This document shows, one piece after another, positions 45,173 through 54,023 of a DNA stretch of 64,000 bases. Positions within the stretch are counted from its first letter, which is position 1. Each line of letters opens with the position of its first letter. The position numbers and the translations under genes were made by a program. The stretch comes from Marinobacterium litorale DSM 23545 (GTDB taxonomy: Bacteria; Pseudomonadota; Gammaproteobacteria; Pseudomonadales; Balneatricaceae): NCBI RefSeq assembly GCF_000428985.1, contig NZ_AUAZ01000003.1, positions 239,324 through 303,323 on the forward strand, written 5' to 3'. The notes beneath the pieces are model-generated. The model made no database searches. It worked only from the letters and a program-made list of their open reading frames with translations, and had not been told where the DNA came from.

Positions 45173-45886
45173 TCATGCAGGGGATGTGTCGAGCGAGACG
45201 ACCTCGATGGCATCAGCTCCGATCCTGAACCGTATATTGTGCTGGTGCAGGCTGATCCCGTAAATGCGTTCGGGATCCTGCTGATAAGCCGGGCGTGGGT
45301 CGCAGCGCAGCACTTCTTCGACCTGTTGTGTGACGGGTTGCTCCAGATCCCGTTCCAGTTCGGCGGCCCGCGCGCTCGCCTGCTCGCTCCAGAGGATGGG
45401 AAGGTCAAGCAGCTCGATCTTCTCTGCCAGATCGAAGCGTGCTTCGGGCAAGCTGTCCGAATAGGGGAGGTAGGGTTTGATGTCCAGGATCGGGGTCCCA
45501 TTGAGCAGGTCAGCCCCAATGACATCGATCCAGAGTTTTCCGCCTTCACGACGAATACCGCGCAGTTCAACCGGGGAAAGGCCGATCGGGTTGGGACGAA
45601 ACGGAGAACGGCTGGCAAAAACGCCCAGCTTACGGTTGCCCCCAAGCCGGGGTGGTCTGACCAGGGGTTTCCAGCCCTGATCGGCCGTGGCGCTAAACCA
45701 GAACAGCAGCCAAAGATGACTGCATTGATCCAGTCCGCGTACCGCCTCATCGCTGGCGTAAGGGGGGTAAAGCTCGATACTGGCTTCCACGGAACGCGCT
45801 AATCCGGGCTGACGGGGAATGCCAAATTTTTCGTCGAAGGCGGTATGAATAACCCCTATCGGTTCGATCTCCAGAGAAGCAGTCAT
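45173..45886 (-). CDS. trmO: tRNA (N6-threonylcarbamoyladenosine37-N6)-methyltransferase TrmO
   Basis: Adds the N6-methyl group to t6A37 in a subset of tRNAs using S-adenosylmethionine. 237 residues; E. coli TrmO (TsaA) has 235. The N-terminal beta-barrel domain starts IEPIGVIHTAFDEKFGIPRQPGLA, with WLLFWFSA and VFASRSPFRPNPIGLSPVEL, all diagnostic. Its substrate modification, t6A, needs TsaB, encoded at 15916. It lies 12 bases after a TauE-type gene. Confidence 0.94.
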   Translation of the reverse strand: MTASLEIEPIGVIHTAFDEKFGIPRQPGLARSVEASIELYPPYASDEAVRGLDQCSHLWLLFWFSATADQGWKPLVRPPRLGGNRKLGVFASRSPFRPNPIGLSPVELRGIRREGGKLWIDVIGADLLNGTPILDIKPYLPYSDSLPEARFDLAEKIELLDLPILWSEQASARAAELERDLEQPVTQQVEEVLRCDPRPAYQQDPERIYGISLHQHNIRFRIGADAIEVVSLDTSPA

Positions 45887-45898
45887 TCGAGTATCCGT

Positions 45899-46651
45899 TC
45901 AGGGTAGGGGAATCAGCGCATCGTACAGTAGTTTGCTGCCGGTCAAAAAAAGCAGCACAAAACAGATGCGATAGAACCAGGTCTCGCTGATCCGATGGTG
46001 CATCCAGTACCCGAGCCGAACGCCCACGGGAGCCAGCAGCGCCAGCACCGCCGCGGTGGTCAGGTTGGCCGTGGTGAACTGGCCCAGCATCGCGTAAGGG
46101 ATCAGCTTAAGATAGTTGATGGCCGCAAACATAATGATGGTGGTGCCGATATAAACGCTTTTATCCAGCCGCAGTGGTAGCAGGTAGATGTTGAGCGGTG
46201 GGCCGCCGGCATGAACACTGAAGCTGGTAAAGCCGGTGACGACACCCCAGAAGCCGCCGCGCAGTGTGCTGGCTGGTTTGGGGTCCCGCTGTCTGGGCCG
46301 CAGCCAGTAGTTCAGCGTGAACAGCACGGCAATACTCCCGACGATAAGCTTCAGATGTTGATCGCTTAAATAGCTGAAACTGAAAGCGCCAATAATGATC
46401 CCGATCAGCGCTGCGGGAATCAGCACTCGGATCAGGCCCTTGTCACCCTGTCCGCGAAAACTCCAGAGGCCGACCAGGTCCATCAGACAGAGAATCGGCA
46501 GCATGATAGCAGCCGCTTGCGCAGGGCTTACAACCAGCGACATCAGGGGTACGGCCAGGAGACCCAGCCCACCGCCAAAGCCACCTTTTGAAATACCCAC
46601 GATCAGAATGGCAGGCACCGCCGCCACGTAAAACCAGGGATCTGTGATCAT
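45899..46651 (-). CDS. TauE/SafE family anion exporter
   Basis: 250 residues with about eight membrane helices in two repeats. It starts near AVPAILIVGISKGGFGGGLGLLAVPLMSLVVSP and has GFTSFSVHAGGPPLNIYLLPLRLDK in the second half, both typical of TauE. Family members export sulfite, sulfoacetate or related organic anions. The start overlaps the Na/Pi cotransporter stop by four bases, implying coupling. Confidence 0.9.
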   Translation of the reverse strand: MITDPWFYVAAVPAILIVGISKGGFGGGLGLLAVPLMSLVVSPAQAAAIMLPILCLMDLVGLWSFRGQGDKGLIRVLIPAALIGIIIGAFSFSYLSDQHLKLIVGSIAVLFTLNYWLRPRQRDPKPASTLRGGFWGVVTGFTSFSVHAGGPPLNIYLLPLRLDKSVYIGTTIIMFAAINYLKLIPYAMLGQFTTANLTTAAVLALLAPVGVRLGYWMHHRISETWFYRICFVLLFLTGSKLLYDALIPLP

Positions 46652-48288
46652 CCGTGTTCAGGCTCCTCGGTAAGGGACGCGCGGTGTTGTACGGGCAGTG
46701 TACTGCTCCAGTGGCTTGATGCTTTTTCCGCCTGTTCTGCCATGCGTTGCAGCTGACTGGCTGCATCAAGCAGCGACATGCTTTCCTCGGCCTGCAGCCG
46801 GCCGCTGACCGCATGTTCCAAAAGCAGGCTCTTGAGGCTTTGGTAATCCCGATGTACCTCACGCATCAGCTGATGGCTCTCATAGCCCTGAGTGTTGCTG
46901 TCTGCGCTGATCTCGGTCAGGTCGATCAGGCGAATGACACTCTGCTGGAAACGCGTCAGGCTGTTCCCCAGGCCGCTGTCCTGAATCTGTTCGAACAAGT
47001 GGTAGTACTCCGGCAACTTGGCAGAAAGACGCGCCATTTCACTGTAATAGCGAGCCACACGCAAGGAGATGGGCAGCGTTTCGCTGATCTCTACCGTCAA
47101 GTTCTGGCGAGCCAGCTCCTGGTTAAACTCACTGATTTTTCCAACCAGCCGGTAGACGCCCTGAGCCTGCGCTTCCAGACGTGCCTGATCGGTGGCTTCG
47201 GCGCTGATCGCCTCACGGGCCATGCGAGAGCAGTGGCGGCTGACCCGGGTAAGCTCCCGGTTGATCGCTTCAATCGCCAGTGAAGGGGTACTGAGGATGT
47301 TGTTATCCAGATAGCGGGGCTGTGCCTCATCCTCCTCCATACTCCGGAAGCGCTTGAGCAGGAACGCCTCCATGCGATCTGTCAGCGGCCAGATCATGGC
47401 GACACCGGTCAGGTTAAACAGGGTATGGTAGAGCGCAAGCAGCGAAACCAGGTCAAAGCGATCCGGATCCAGTTTGTCGAGCCAGCCGGCGAGTAAGATC
47501 AGGAAAATCAGGCCGACAGCACCTGTCAGCAGGTTGAACAGGACATGGGCTGCCGAGATCCGCTTGGCACTCGGTGTGGCGCCAATGGCTGCAAGCAGGG
47601 CCGTTGTCGTGGTGCCCACGTTGGCGCCAATGACCAGCGCAGCCGCGGCGGAGAGTGTGATTGAGCCGGTGTGTACCAGTGACAGGGCGATGGCCATCAC
47701 TGCGGCCGAGGCCTGCATCAGGAAGGTCATCACAAAACCGGCCAGGACAAACAGCGTCAGGGCGAGGGGGCCATGGCCGATCTCATTCAGAGGCACCTGC
47801 TCCGACAGCCCGTCAAAGCTGCCACGCAGGAAGTCCAACCCGATAAAGAACAGACCGAAGCCGGCCACGGCCGTACCGATATGGGAGAGGCGGCCGCTCT
47901 TGCCGATGATTCTCAGAACCATCCCGGCGCCGATCATCGGTAGCGCGAAGGCGCTGATCTTGATCTTGAAACCGATCAGCGCCACCAGCCAGCCGGTCAT
48001 CGTGGTGCCAATGTTGCAGCCGTATATCACGGCAATAGACTGCCCCAGTGTGAGCAGACCGGCATTGACGAAACCCAATGTGGCTACGGTGACTGCACTG
48101 GACGACTGCACGGCGGCGGTGATCAATGTCCCTGACAGCAGGCCTCTCAGCTTGGATCGGGTGGCCGCTTCCAGCGCTTTTTTCAGTGAACGACCTGCCG
48201 CCTGCTTCAGGCCCAGAGTCATTAACTGCATCCCCAACAGGAAAAGTCCGATACCGCCAATCAGTTGGCCCAGCATCTCCAGGGTCAT
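46648..48288 (-). CDS. Na/Pi cotransporter family protein with PhoU-like tail
   Basis: 546 residues. The membrane half has two inverted Na/Pi repeats, recognisable by GLFLLGMQLMTLGLKQA, TAAVQSSSAVTVATLGFVNAG and VIGANVGTTTTALLAAIG. The C-terminal cytoplasmic helical region (about 330-546) is PhoU-like. Members move phosphate with sodium. A four-base overlap with the TauE-type gene and a 12-base gap to trmO suggest one three-gene transcript. Whether it imports or exports phosphate cannot be told. Confidence 0.9.
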   Translation of the reverse strand: MTLEMLGQLIGGIGLFLLGMQLMTLGLKQAAGRSLKKALEAATRSKLRGLLSGTLITAAVQSSSAVTVATLGFVNAGLLTLGQSIAVIYGCNIGTTMTGWLVALIGFKIKISAFALPMIGAGMVLRIIGKSGRLSHIGTAVAGFGLFFIGLDFLRGSFDGLSEQVPLNEIGHGPLALTLFVLAGFVMTFLMQASAAVMAIALSLVHTGSITLSAAAALVIGANVGTTTTALLAAIGATPSAKRISAAHVLFNLLTGAVGLIFLILLAGWLDKLDPDRFDLVSLLALYHTLFNLTGVAMIWPLTDRMEAFLLKRFRSMEEDEAQPRYLDNNILSTPSLAIEAINRELTRVSRHCSRMAREAISAEATDQARLEAQAQGVYRLVGKISEFNQELARQNLTVEISETLPISLRVARYYSEMARLSAKLPEYYHLFEQIQDSGLGNSLTRFQQSVIRLIDLTEISADSNTQGYESHQLMREVHRDYQSLKSLLLEHAVSGRLQAEESMSLLDAASQLQRMAEQAEKASSHWSSTLPVQHRASLTEEPEHG

Positions 48289-48353
48289 GATTAAGTTCCT
48301 TGAAATTAAACGAACTTTTCCAGTCTAACCAACGTATCGGTTTTACGCATCTT

Positions 48354-49052
48354 TCAGCTCGGTGTCCGCGCCAGGGCCCAGATCTGTATATGTACCGCGC
48401 CATGCTCACGCAGGGTTCGGGCGAGTTCTCTGGCCGTTGCTCCGGTTGTCATCACATCATCGACGATAGCGACAGATGCGGGCAGTGTGCGACGCACTTG
48501 AAAGCTGTGCTGAAGGTTGGCCAAACGCTCCTGCCGGTTGAGTTCAGCTTGGTGTGCTCCGCCTGCTTTCCTGCTGATTCCCTTTTCGATAACCGGAATG
48601 CCCAGCTCCTGGCCGAGGATGGCCGCGATCAGCTCGGCCTGGTTAAAACCCCGGCGAAAGCTGCGCCAGGGATGCATCGGTACCGGAATCAAAGCCTCCG
48701 GTATGTCGTTTTCCAGCCGGTCACGCATCAGTTGAGCCAGGCTGCGGCTTAACCAGCCAAGCATGGCAGGGCGGCGATGATATTTGACCGCGGGGATGAT
48801 CTGGTTGATTGGAAAACTGTATCGGAAAGCCGCATGTGTTCGGTCGAACGGTGGCGGGTCCTTCACACAGTTTGGGCACAGAAGATCCTGATGGGAGGTC
48901 AATGGCTCGGCGCAGCACCTGCACGCGGCGACCAACCAGGGTAAGTCGGTGTGGCAACCTTCGCAGAGGCCGGTCTCTGTTGCCGGGAAAGTAGAGCAGA
49001 GCGCACAGGATTGGTTAAAAAATAATCTGTAGTTCTTTTCTGTTGTTTTCAT
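48354..49052 (-). CDS. ComF family phosphoribosyltransferase-like protein
   Basis: 232 residues. The N-terminus has a cysteine-rich zinc-binding region with pairs CALC, CEGC, CRCC and CPNC. The C-terminal half is a PRTase-type domain with VAIVDDVMTTGATARELARTL and a conserved PVPMHPWRSFRRGFNQAELIA. ComF acts in DNA uptake in naturally competent bacteria, but the family is widespread and its reaction is unclear. It is divergent from bioB, 74 bases apart, a common gammaproteobacterial arrangement. Confidence 0.92.
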   Translation of the reverse strand: MKTTEKNYRLFFNQSCALCSTFPATETGLCEGCHTDLPWLVAACRCCAEPLTSHQDLLCPNCVKDPPPFDRTHAAFRYSFPINQIIPAVKYHRRPAMLGWLSRSLAQLMRDRLENDIPEALIPVPMHPWRSFRRGFNQAELIAAILGQELGIPVIEKGISRKAGGAHQAELNRQERLANLQHSFQVRRTLPASVAIVDDVMTTGATARELARTLREHGAVHIQIWALARTPS

Positions 49053-49055
49053 AGG

Positions 49056-49083
49056 TTGACAGCATTCCTTGCCGCTATAAGAT
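49056..49083 (+). promoter_or_regulatory. Candidate promoter of the biotin operon
   Basis: A consensus TTGACA (-35) and a TAAGAT (-10, 4 of 6) are spaced by 16 bases, with a likely start near 49090 and bioB at 49127. GGTTGACA overlaps one half of a possible BirA-type operator (TTGTnAACC-spacer-GGTTnACAA), but the other half is poor. BirA control is therefore not shown. Confidence 0.5.
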
Positions 49084-49126
49084 TGGCGTCCTGGATCTGT
49101 TTAATGCTGAAGGGGAGTCCCACGCA

Positions 49127-50176
49127 ATGCAAACCACCGCCGAAGTACGCCAGGATTGGACTGAAAAGGAGGTTCGAGCGCTGTTCGAACTGCCTTTCAA
49201 TGATCTGCTGTTCCAGGCGCAAAGCGTGCATCGTCAGCATTTTGATCCTAATCAGGTACAGGTCAGCACCCTGCTTTCGATCAAGACCGGCGCCTGCCCC
49301 GAGGATTGCAAGTACTGCCCTCAAAGTGCCCATTACGATACCGGCTTAGAAAAGCAACGCCTGATGGAAGTTGAGGCGGTGCTTGCAAAAGCCAAGCAGG
49401 CCAAGGCCGCAGGCTCCACCCGCTTCTGTATGGGCGCAGCGTGGAAGCATCCCACTGATCGTGACATGCCCTATGTGCTGGAGATGGTCAAGGGCGTAAA
49501 AGCGCTAGGGCTGGAGACCTGCATGACGTTGGGTATGCTCAAGGAGCATCAGGCGGATCAGCTGGCTGACGCCGGGCTCGACTATTACAACCACAACCTG
49601 GATACCTCGCCCGAGTTTTACGACAAGATTGTTACCACGCGAACCTTTGCAGATCGCCTCGACACACTGGCCCATGTTCGGGACGCGGGGATGAAAATCT
49701 GCAGTGGCGGCATCCTGGGTATGGGCGAAACAGCCAAGGACCGAATCGGTCTGCTGCTCCAGCTTGCCAATCTGCCGCAGCAACCAGAGTCGGTGCCGAT
49801 TAATATGCTGGTCAAGGTTGAAGGTACTCCGCTGGAGGATGTGGAGGACCTGGATCCACTGGAGTTTATTCGCAATATCGCTGTAGCTCGTATCTTGATG
49901 CCCAAGTCCCATGTGCGCCTTTCAGCCGGGCGAGAACAGATGTCGGATGAACTGCAGGCGATGGCGTTCTTTGCCGGTGCCAACTCGATCTTCTATGGTG
50001 AGTGCCTGCTGACGACACCGAACCCCGAAACTCACCGAGATCTTCAGCTGTTCAAGCGCCTGGGAATTAACCCGGAGCAGCGTATCGAGGAGTCTGATGC
50101 CGAGCAGGTCCAGGCGATCGCCGGCCAGCTGCAGGCCCGGAAAGATGATGCGCTGTTCTACGACGCGGCGAACTGA
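49127..50176 (+). CDS. bioB: Biotin synthase
   Basis: Radical-SAM enzyme inserting sulfur into dethiobiotin. 349 residues; E. coli BioB has 346. The cluster motif is [43 protein letters not shown] and [10 protein letters not shown] are BioB signatures. The GGGG ribosome site is close to the ATG. First gene of an overlapping bioB-bioF-bioH-bioC-bioD operon; the product serves AccB at the other end of the window. Confidence 0.97.
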   Translation: MQTTAEVRQDWTEKEVRALFELPFNDLLFQAQSVHRQHFDPNQVQVSTLLSIKTGACPEDCKYCPQSAHYDTGLEKQRLMEVEAVLAKAKQAKAAGSTRFCMGAAWKHPTDRDMPYVLEMVKGVKALGLETCMTLGMLKEHQADQLADAGLDYYNHNLDTSPEFYDKIVTTRTFADRLDTLAHVRDAGMKICSGGILGMGETAKDRIGLLLQLANLPQQPESVPINMLVKVEGTPLEDVEDLDPLEFIRNIAVARILMPKSHVRLSAGREQMSDELQAMAFFAGANSIFYGECLLTTPNPETHRDLQLFKRLGINPEQRIEESDAEQVQAIAGQLQARKDDALFYDAAN

Positions 50177-51342
50177 TGTCCTTCCACGAGCTGGAGTCTG
50201 AGCTGGCCGAGCGTCACCACGCACACCTTTACCGGCGTCGTCGTCTACTGGAGTCGCCTCAAGGTCCGGAGGTGGTCGTCGACAGCAAGCGTTGCCTGGC
50301 CTTCTGCTCCAATGATTACCTGGGGCTGGCCAACCATCCGGCTCTTCAGCGCGCGATGATCGAGGGCGCGGAGCTTTTCGGCGTCGGCGGGGGCGCCTCG
50401 CATCTGGTGATGGGGCACTCCTCAGCCCACCATCAGTTGGAAGAGGCATTGGCCGAGTTTACCGGACGGCCCAGGGCGCTGCTTTTCTCCACCGGCTACA
50501 TGGCAAACCTCGGTGTGATCACGGCGTTGCTCGATAAGCAGGACGCGGTGTTTGAGGATCGTCTGAATCATGCCTCTCTGCTGGATGGCGGGCTGCTCAG
50601 TGGTGCTCGCTTCCAGCGCTATCTTCACAACGACCCCCAAAGTCTTGCCCAGCGGTTGGATAAAAGTGATGCGAGGCGCAAATTGGTAGTCACCGATGGC
50701 GTTTTCAGCATGGATGGTGATATCGCAGATCTGCCCCGGCTTTCCCGGGAAACGCGTAAGGCCGGTGGCTGGCTGATGGTGGACGATGCCCACGGCTTTG
50801 GGTGCATTGGGAGCCAGGGTGGAGGCTGCGCCGAGCACTTTGTACTGGGTGTTGAAGAGCTGCCTATTCTGATGGGGACTCTGGGGAAGGCCTTCGGAAC
50901 AGCGGGGGCTTTCGTAGCGGGGAGTGACGCGTTGATCGAGACCTTGATCCAGTTTGCCCGCAGTTACATCTATACCACCAGCATGCCACCGGCTGTCGCC
51001 TGGGCGACGCTTGCCAGTCTGAAGTTGGTACGAGAGGAGCACTGGCGCCGAGAGAAGCTGGCGCGGTTGATAGAGCGCTTTCGCACCGGGGCCTCGCAGC
51101 TTGGTTTCGAGCTGATGAACTCATCCACACCGATTCAACCGATCCTGGTGGGCTCCGCCGATGAGGCGTTGCGCTTGAGTGAGGCGTTGGAGGATCGGGG
51201 AATCTTTGTCAGTGCGATTCGCCCGCCAACTGTTCCCGCGGGGAGCGCTCGGTTGAGGGTCACGCTCAGTGCTTCTCATACCGATGCGCAGGTCGACCGT
51301 TTGCTCGATGCACTGTCCGCGATTAACGGGTCGCAGTCATGA
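50176..51342 (+). CDS. bioF: 8-amino-7-oxononanoate synthase
   Basis: PLP enzyme condensing pimeloyl-ACP (or CoA) and alanine to KAPA. 388 residues; E. coli BioF has 384. Key segments: [54 protein letters not shown], and the PLP lysine in [14 protein letters not shown]. The ATG shares a base with the bioB TGA, so translation is coupled. Confidence 0.97.
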   Translation: MSFHELESELAERHHAHLYRRRRLLESPQGPEVVVDSKRCLAFCSNDYLGLANHPALQRAMIEGAELFGVGGGASHLVMGHSSAHHQLEEALAEFTGRPRALLFSTGYMANLGVITALLDKQDAVFEDRLNHASLLDGGLLSGARFQRYLHNDPQSLAQRLDKSDARRKLVVTDGVFSMDGDIADLPRLSRETRKAGGWLMVDDAHGFGCIGSQGGGCAEHFVLGVEELPILMGTLGKAFGTAGAFVAGSDALIETLIQFARSYIYTTSMPPAVAWATLASLKLVREEHWRREKLARLIERFRTGASQLGFELMNSSTPIQPILVGSADEALRLSEALEDRGIFVSAIRPPTVPAGSARLRVTLSASHTDAQVDRLLDALSAINGSQS

Positions 51343-52118
51343 CGTTATATGTCGAACAACGGGGTGAGCGTGGACCGGAACTGGTTTTGCTTCACGGTTG
51401 GGGCCTCTCCAGTGATATCTGGCAGCCGTTGGTGGATCAGTTGGCTGAGCGCTATCGGCTCACGTTGATTGACCTGCCGGGATTGGGCCGGTCGGAACCG
51501 CTTACTGAAACAACGCTTGATTCCCTGGTTGAGGTGGTTCTGGCAAAGGTGCCGGAGCGTGCGTTGTGGGTCGGCTGGTCGCTTGGCGGTACGCTGGCGG
51601 TTCATGCTGCGGCCAAGGCGCCCGGGCGTATATCGGCTCTGATGTTGGTCGCGGCATCTCCCTGCTTCGTGCAGCGGCCGGATTGGTCCTGTGGGATGGA
51701 GATGAACACCTTTAAGGCGTTTGAGCGGGGGCTGGTGACGTCCCCGGTGAAGACGCTGAACCGTTTTGCGGCACTGCAGACTCAGGGCAGTGTTCGTGCA
51801 CGTCAGGAATTCAAACTTCTGAAGCAGGTGATCGCAGATAGCCCTGCGTCGAGTGAGGGCTTGGTCGCCACGCTGGGCGTGTTGCGAGCTGACCTGCGCC
51901 CGTCACTGGGGCAGCTGAGGGGGCCTGTTACCGTTCTGCTGGGGGAGCACGACCCTTTGGTGCCCGTATCCCTCAAGGACACCTTGGTCACCTTGATACC
52001 CGATGCCCGAGTGGTGTGTGCTGAGCACTCCGCCCATCTGCCATTCCTGACCGAGCCGGATCTATTTATTGCCGAGCTGGATGAACTCGCGGCGCAAAGC
52101 CAGAGAGGTTCGTCATGA
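51339..52118 (+). CDS. bioH: Pimeloyl-[ACP] methyl ester esterase
   Basis: Alpha/beta hydrolase releasing pimeloyl-ACP after chain elongation. 259 residues. It starts with [17 protein letters not shown], the nucleophile elbow is [14 protein letters not shown] (Ser), GEHDPLVPV carries the aspartate and [11 protein letters not shown] the histidine. It overlaps bioF and bioC by four bases each (ATGA). In E. coli bioH is unlinked; here it is part of the operon. Confidence 0.95.
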   Translation: MTLYVEQRGERGPELVLLHGWGLSSDIWQPLVDQLAERYRLTLIDLPGLGRSEPLTETTLDSLVEVVLAKVPERALWVGWSLGGTLAVHAAAKAPGRISALMLVAASPCFVQRPDWSCGMEMNTFKAFERGLVTSPVKTLNRFAALQTQGSVRARQEFKLLKQVIADSPASSEGLVATLGVLRADLRPSLGQLRGPVTVLLGEHDPLVPVSLKDTLVTLIPDARVVCAEHSAHLPFLTEPDLFIAELDELAAQSQRGSS

Positions 52119-52912
52119 ATGCGGCTTTGCTGCGTGATAAAAAACAGGTGGCTCAGTCCTTCAGCCGTGCCGCCGCGACTTACGACAGTGTGGCGACCCT
52201 GCAACGAGAGGTGGCGGACAGGCTGATCGGCAAGCTACCCGCAGGTGACATCGGACGGTATATGGATCTGGGATGTGGGACGGGCTACGCCGCACCTGCC
52301 TTGAACGACCGTTATCCCGGTGCCTTTGGGCTGAGCCTGGACCTGGCGGAAGGCATGTTAAAATACGCCCGTGATCGACACGGCGCGGCGGGTTTCACTC
52401 CCCTGTGTGGTGATGCGGAGGCGTTGCCGTTAAAGAGTGGTGCACTGGATTTGGTCTTTTCCAGTCTGGCGCTTCAGTGGTGTGAGCAGCCGAAGCTTCT
52501 CTTCAGTGAGCTCAGTCGCGTGCTGCGCCCGGACGGACATTTGGTCGTTGCAACCCTGGGACCCTCAACGTTGGGGGAGCTAAAGGCGGCCTGGGCTGCG
52601 GTGGATGAGGACCGCCATGTAAACGACTTTCTGGAGCTGGATGCCTTGCAGCAGCCGGCTCAAGCAGCGGGTTTGAGGCTGGCGGAAGCGGAGTGTCAGC
52701 ATCGGGTATTGGAGTATGCGACCCTCAAGCCGCTGATGCGTGAGCTTAAGGCGCTGGGTGCCCATAACGTCAACCACCGCGAGCGGCGCGGATTGGCGGG
52801 CAGGACGCGTCTGAATAGGCTATCCGAAGCCTATGAGACGATGCGCGGGAGCTCGGGTATGTTGCCCGCGACCTACGAAATCTATTATCTCAAATGGGTG
52901 AAAACGCTCTGA
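52115..52912 (+). CDS. bioC: Malonyl-[ACP] O-methyltransferase
   Basis: SAM-dependent enzyme that methylates malonyl-ACP to enter pimelate synthesis. 265 residues. It begins with the typical KKQVAQSFSRAAATYDSVATLQREV, the SAM motif is MDLGCGTGYAAPAL, and FSSLALQWCEQPKLLFSEL is a BioC marker. It overlaps bioH by four bases and shares one base with bioD. Confidence 0.96.
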   Translation: MNAALLRDKKQVAQSFSRAAATYDSVATLQREVADRLIGKLPAGDIGRYMDLGCGTGYAAPALNDRYPGAFGLSLDLAEGMLKYARDRHGAAGFTPLCGDAEALPLKSGALDLVFSSLALQWCEQPKLLFSELSRVLRPDGHLVVATLGPSTLGELKAAWAAVDEDRHVNDFLELDALQQPAQAAGLRLAEAECQHRVLEYATLKPLMRELKALGAHNVNHRERRGLAGRTRLNRLSEAYETMRGSSGMLPATYEIYYLKWVKTL

Positions 52913-53604
52913 TGAAGCAGGTCTATTTTGTAACCGGTACCGATACCGATGCAGGGAAAACCGCTGTAACGGCAGGCATGCTGCATCAAGGCGCAGCATC
53001 AGGGCTCAGAACCCTGGGCCTAAAGCCAGTTGCTGCCGGCTGTGAGATGACGCCGGACGGACTGCGTAACAGTGATGCCCTGCGGTTGCAGGAGAGTGCG
53101 TCGGTCAAACTGCCGTACCAACAGGTTAATCCGGTTGCACTGGCGGAGCCGATCGCTCCGCATATTGCCGCGCAGCGGGAAGATCGCAGGCTCAGTGCAG
53201 ACCGTCTGGCGGCGTTTTGCCGTGGCGCCATGATGCAGCCGGCAGATCTGGTTTTGATAGAAGGGGCCGGTGGCTGGCGGGTGCCATTGAGCCCGTCGGA
53301 ATCATTGTCTCGTTTGCCGCAGTTGCTGGAGGTTCCAGTGATTCTGGTGGTTGGAATCAAGCTGGGGTGCATCAGTCATGCGCTGTTGACGGCGGAAGCG
53401 ATTCACCGGGATGGATTGCATTTGGCGGGTTGGGTTGCCAATGTGCTCGATCCCCACATGCCTGTGTTGGAGGAGAATATCGATACGCTGCGCAACAGCC
53501 TGCGAGCCCCTCTACTGGGTGTCGTGCCCCGGCTGGAACCCTGTACTGCGGAGACAGTTGCCCCCTATATTGACTTGAAACATCTTCAATTGCACAAAAA
53601 GTGA
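52912..53604 (+). CDS. bioD: Dethiobiotin synthetase
   Basis: ATP-dependent ring closure of DAPA with CO2. The ATG at 52912 shares a base with the bioC TGA (TGATG) and gives 230 residues starting MKQVYFVTGTDTDAGKTAVTAG, with the P-loop in TGTDTDAGKT. The next motifs are KPVAAGCEMTPDG and EGAGGWRVPLS. An in-frame ATG six codons upstream lies within bioC and is less likely. Last gene of the operon; no clear terminator follows. Confidence 0.96.
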   Translation: MKQVYFVTGTDTDAGKTAVTAGMLHQGAASGLRTLGLKPVAAGCEMTPDGLRNSDALRLQESASVKLPYQQVNPVALAEPIAPHIAAQREDRRLSADRLAAFCRGAMMQPADLVLIEGAGGWRVPLSPSESLSRLPQLLEVPVILVVGIKLGCISHALLTAEAIHRDGLHLAGWVANVLDPHMPVLEENIDTLRNSLRAPLLGVVPRLEPCTAETVAPYIDLKHLQLHKK

Positions 53605-53629
53605 ACAAGTTCTGCAGTTGCGCTATACT
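53602..53629 (+). promoter_or_regulatory. Weak candidate promoter for the 83-residue protein and SprA-like gene
   Basis: TGAACA (-35, 4 of 6) and TATACT (-10, 5 of 6) are spaced by 16 bases at the very end of bioD, with the next gene at 53720. Confidence 0.35.
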
Positions 53630-53719
53630 CGGAGTGACTAAGGTAGCGGTCGGTCTATGTAGTGGCTTAGCAGAGCGTCCGCTGTTTGTTGAATTGAAAG
53701 GTCCCGACAGGGTGCAAGT

Positions 53720-53971
53720 ATGAACATTAACGGCATTTCAGCTCAGAGTGCTGCGCTTTACTCCAGTAACCGAAGCGCAGATGGCGTTCAGCGTGCTGCC
53801 AGTGATGTGCAGGGCAGCGGTCAACCGCAGGAGCCGGAACAGGCCACCGGGCGTGATCCGAACGTCAGTGTTCGTGAAACTACGGTTAATGCCAGCGATC
53901 CTGCCGCTACCACTCAGGTAGTGGAAGAGGCAAGCGAAGCGTTGGGTACGGTTATCAATACCCGTGCCTGA
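53720..53971 (+). CDS. Small Ser/Gln/Ala-rich protein of unknown function
   Basis: 83 residues starting MNINGISAQSAALYSSNRSAD, with a Gln/Pro/Glu-rich middle and a C-terminal helix ending VVEEASEALGTVINTRA. There is no membrane segment and no cysteine. I do not recognise a named family. The layout (MxINxIS N-terminus, disordered middle, terminal helix ending in a small hydrophobic residue) is like that of small proteins found near flagellar genes and SprA-type genes. A weak AGGGTGCA precedes the ATG. It lies 52 bases before the SprA-like gene, with which it may work. Confidence 0.7.
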   Translation: MNINGISAQSAALYSSNRSADGVQRAASDVQGSGQPQEPEQATGRDPNVSVRETTVNASDPAATTQVVEEASEALGTVINTRA

Positions 53972-54023
53972 GGCACGCTGAACCATCGCGTGACAGTAGT
54001 CGTTTAGGAATCCGGGTAGCAGG

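Noticed and set aside
47474-48328. 284-codon plus-strand frame opposite the Na/Pi cotransporter
   Set aside because: Low-complexity Ser/Ala/Pro-rich product, antisense to a clear membrane transporter.
49021-49083. BirA operator before bioB
   Set aside because: Only one half-site resembles the consensus; the partner half at the right distance matches poorly, so I list only the promoter.
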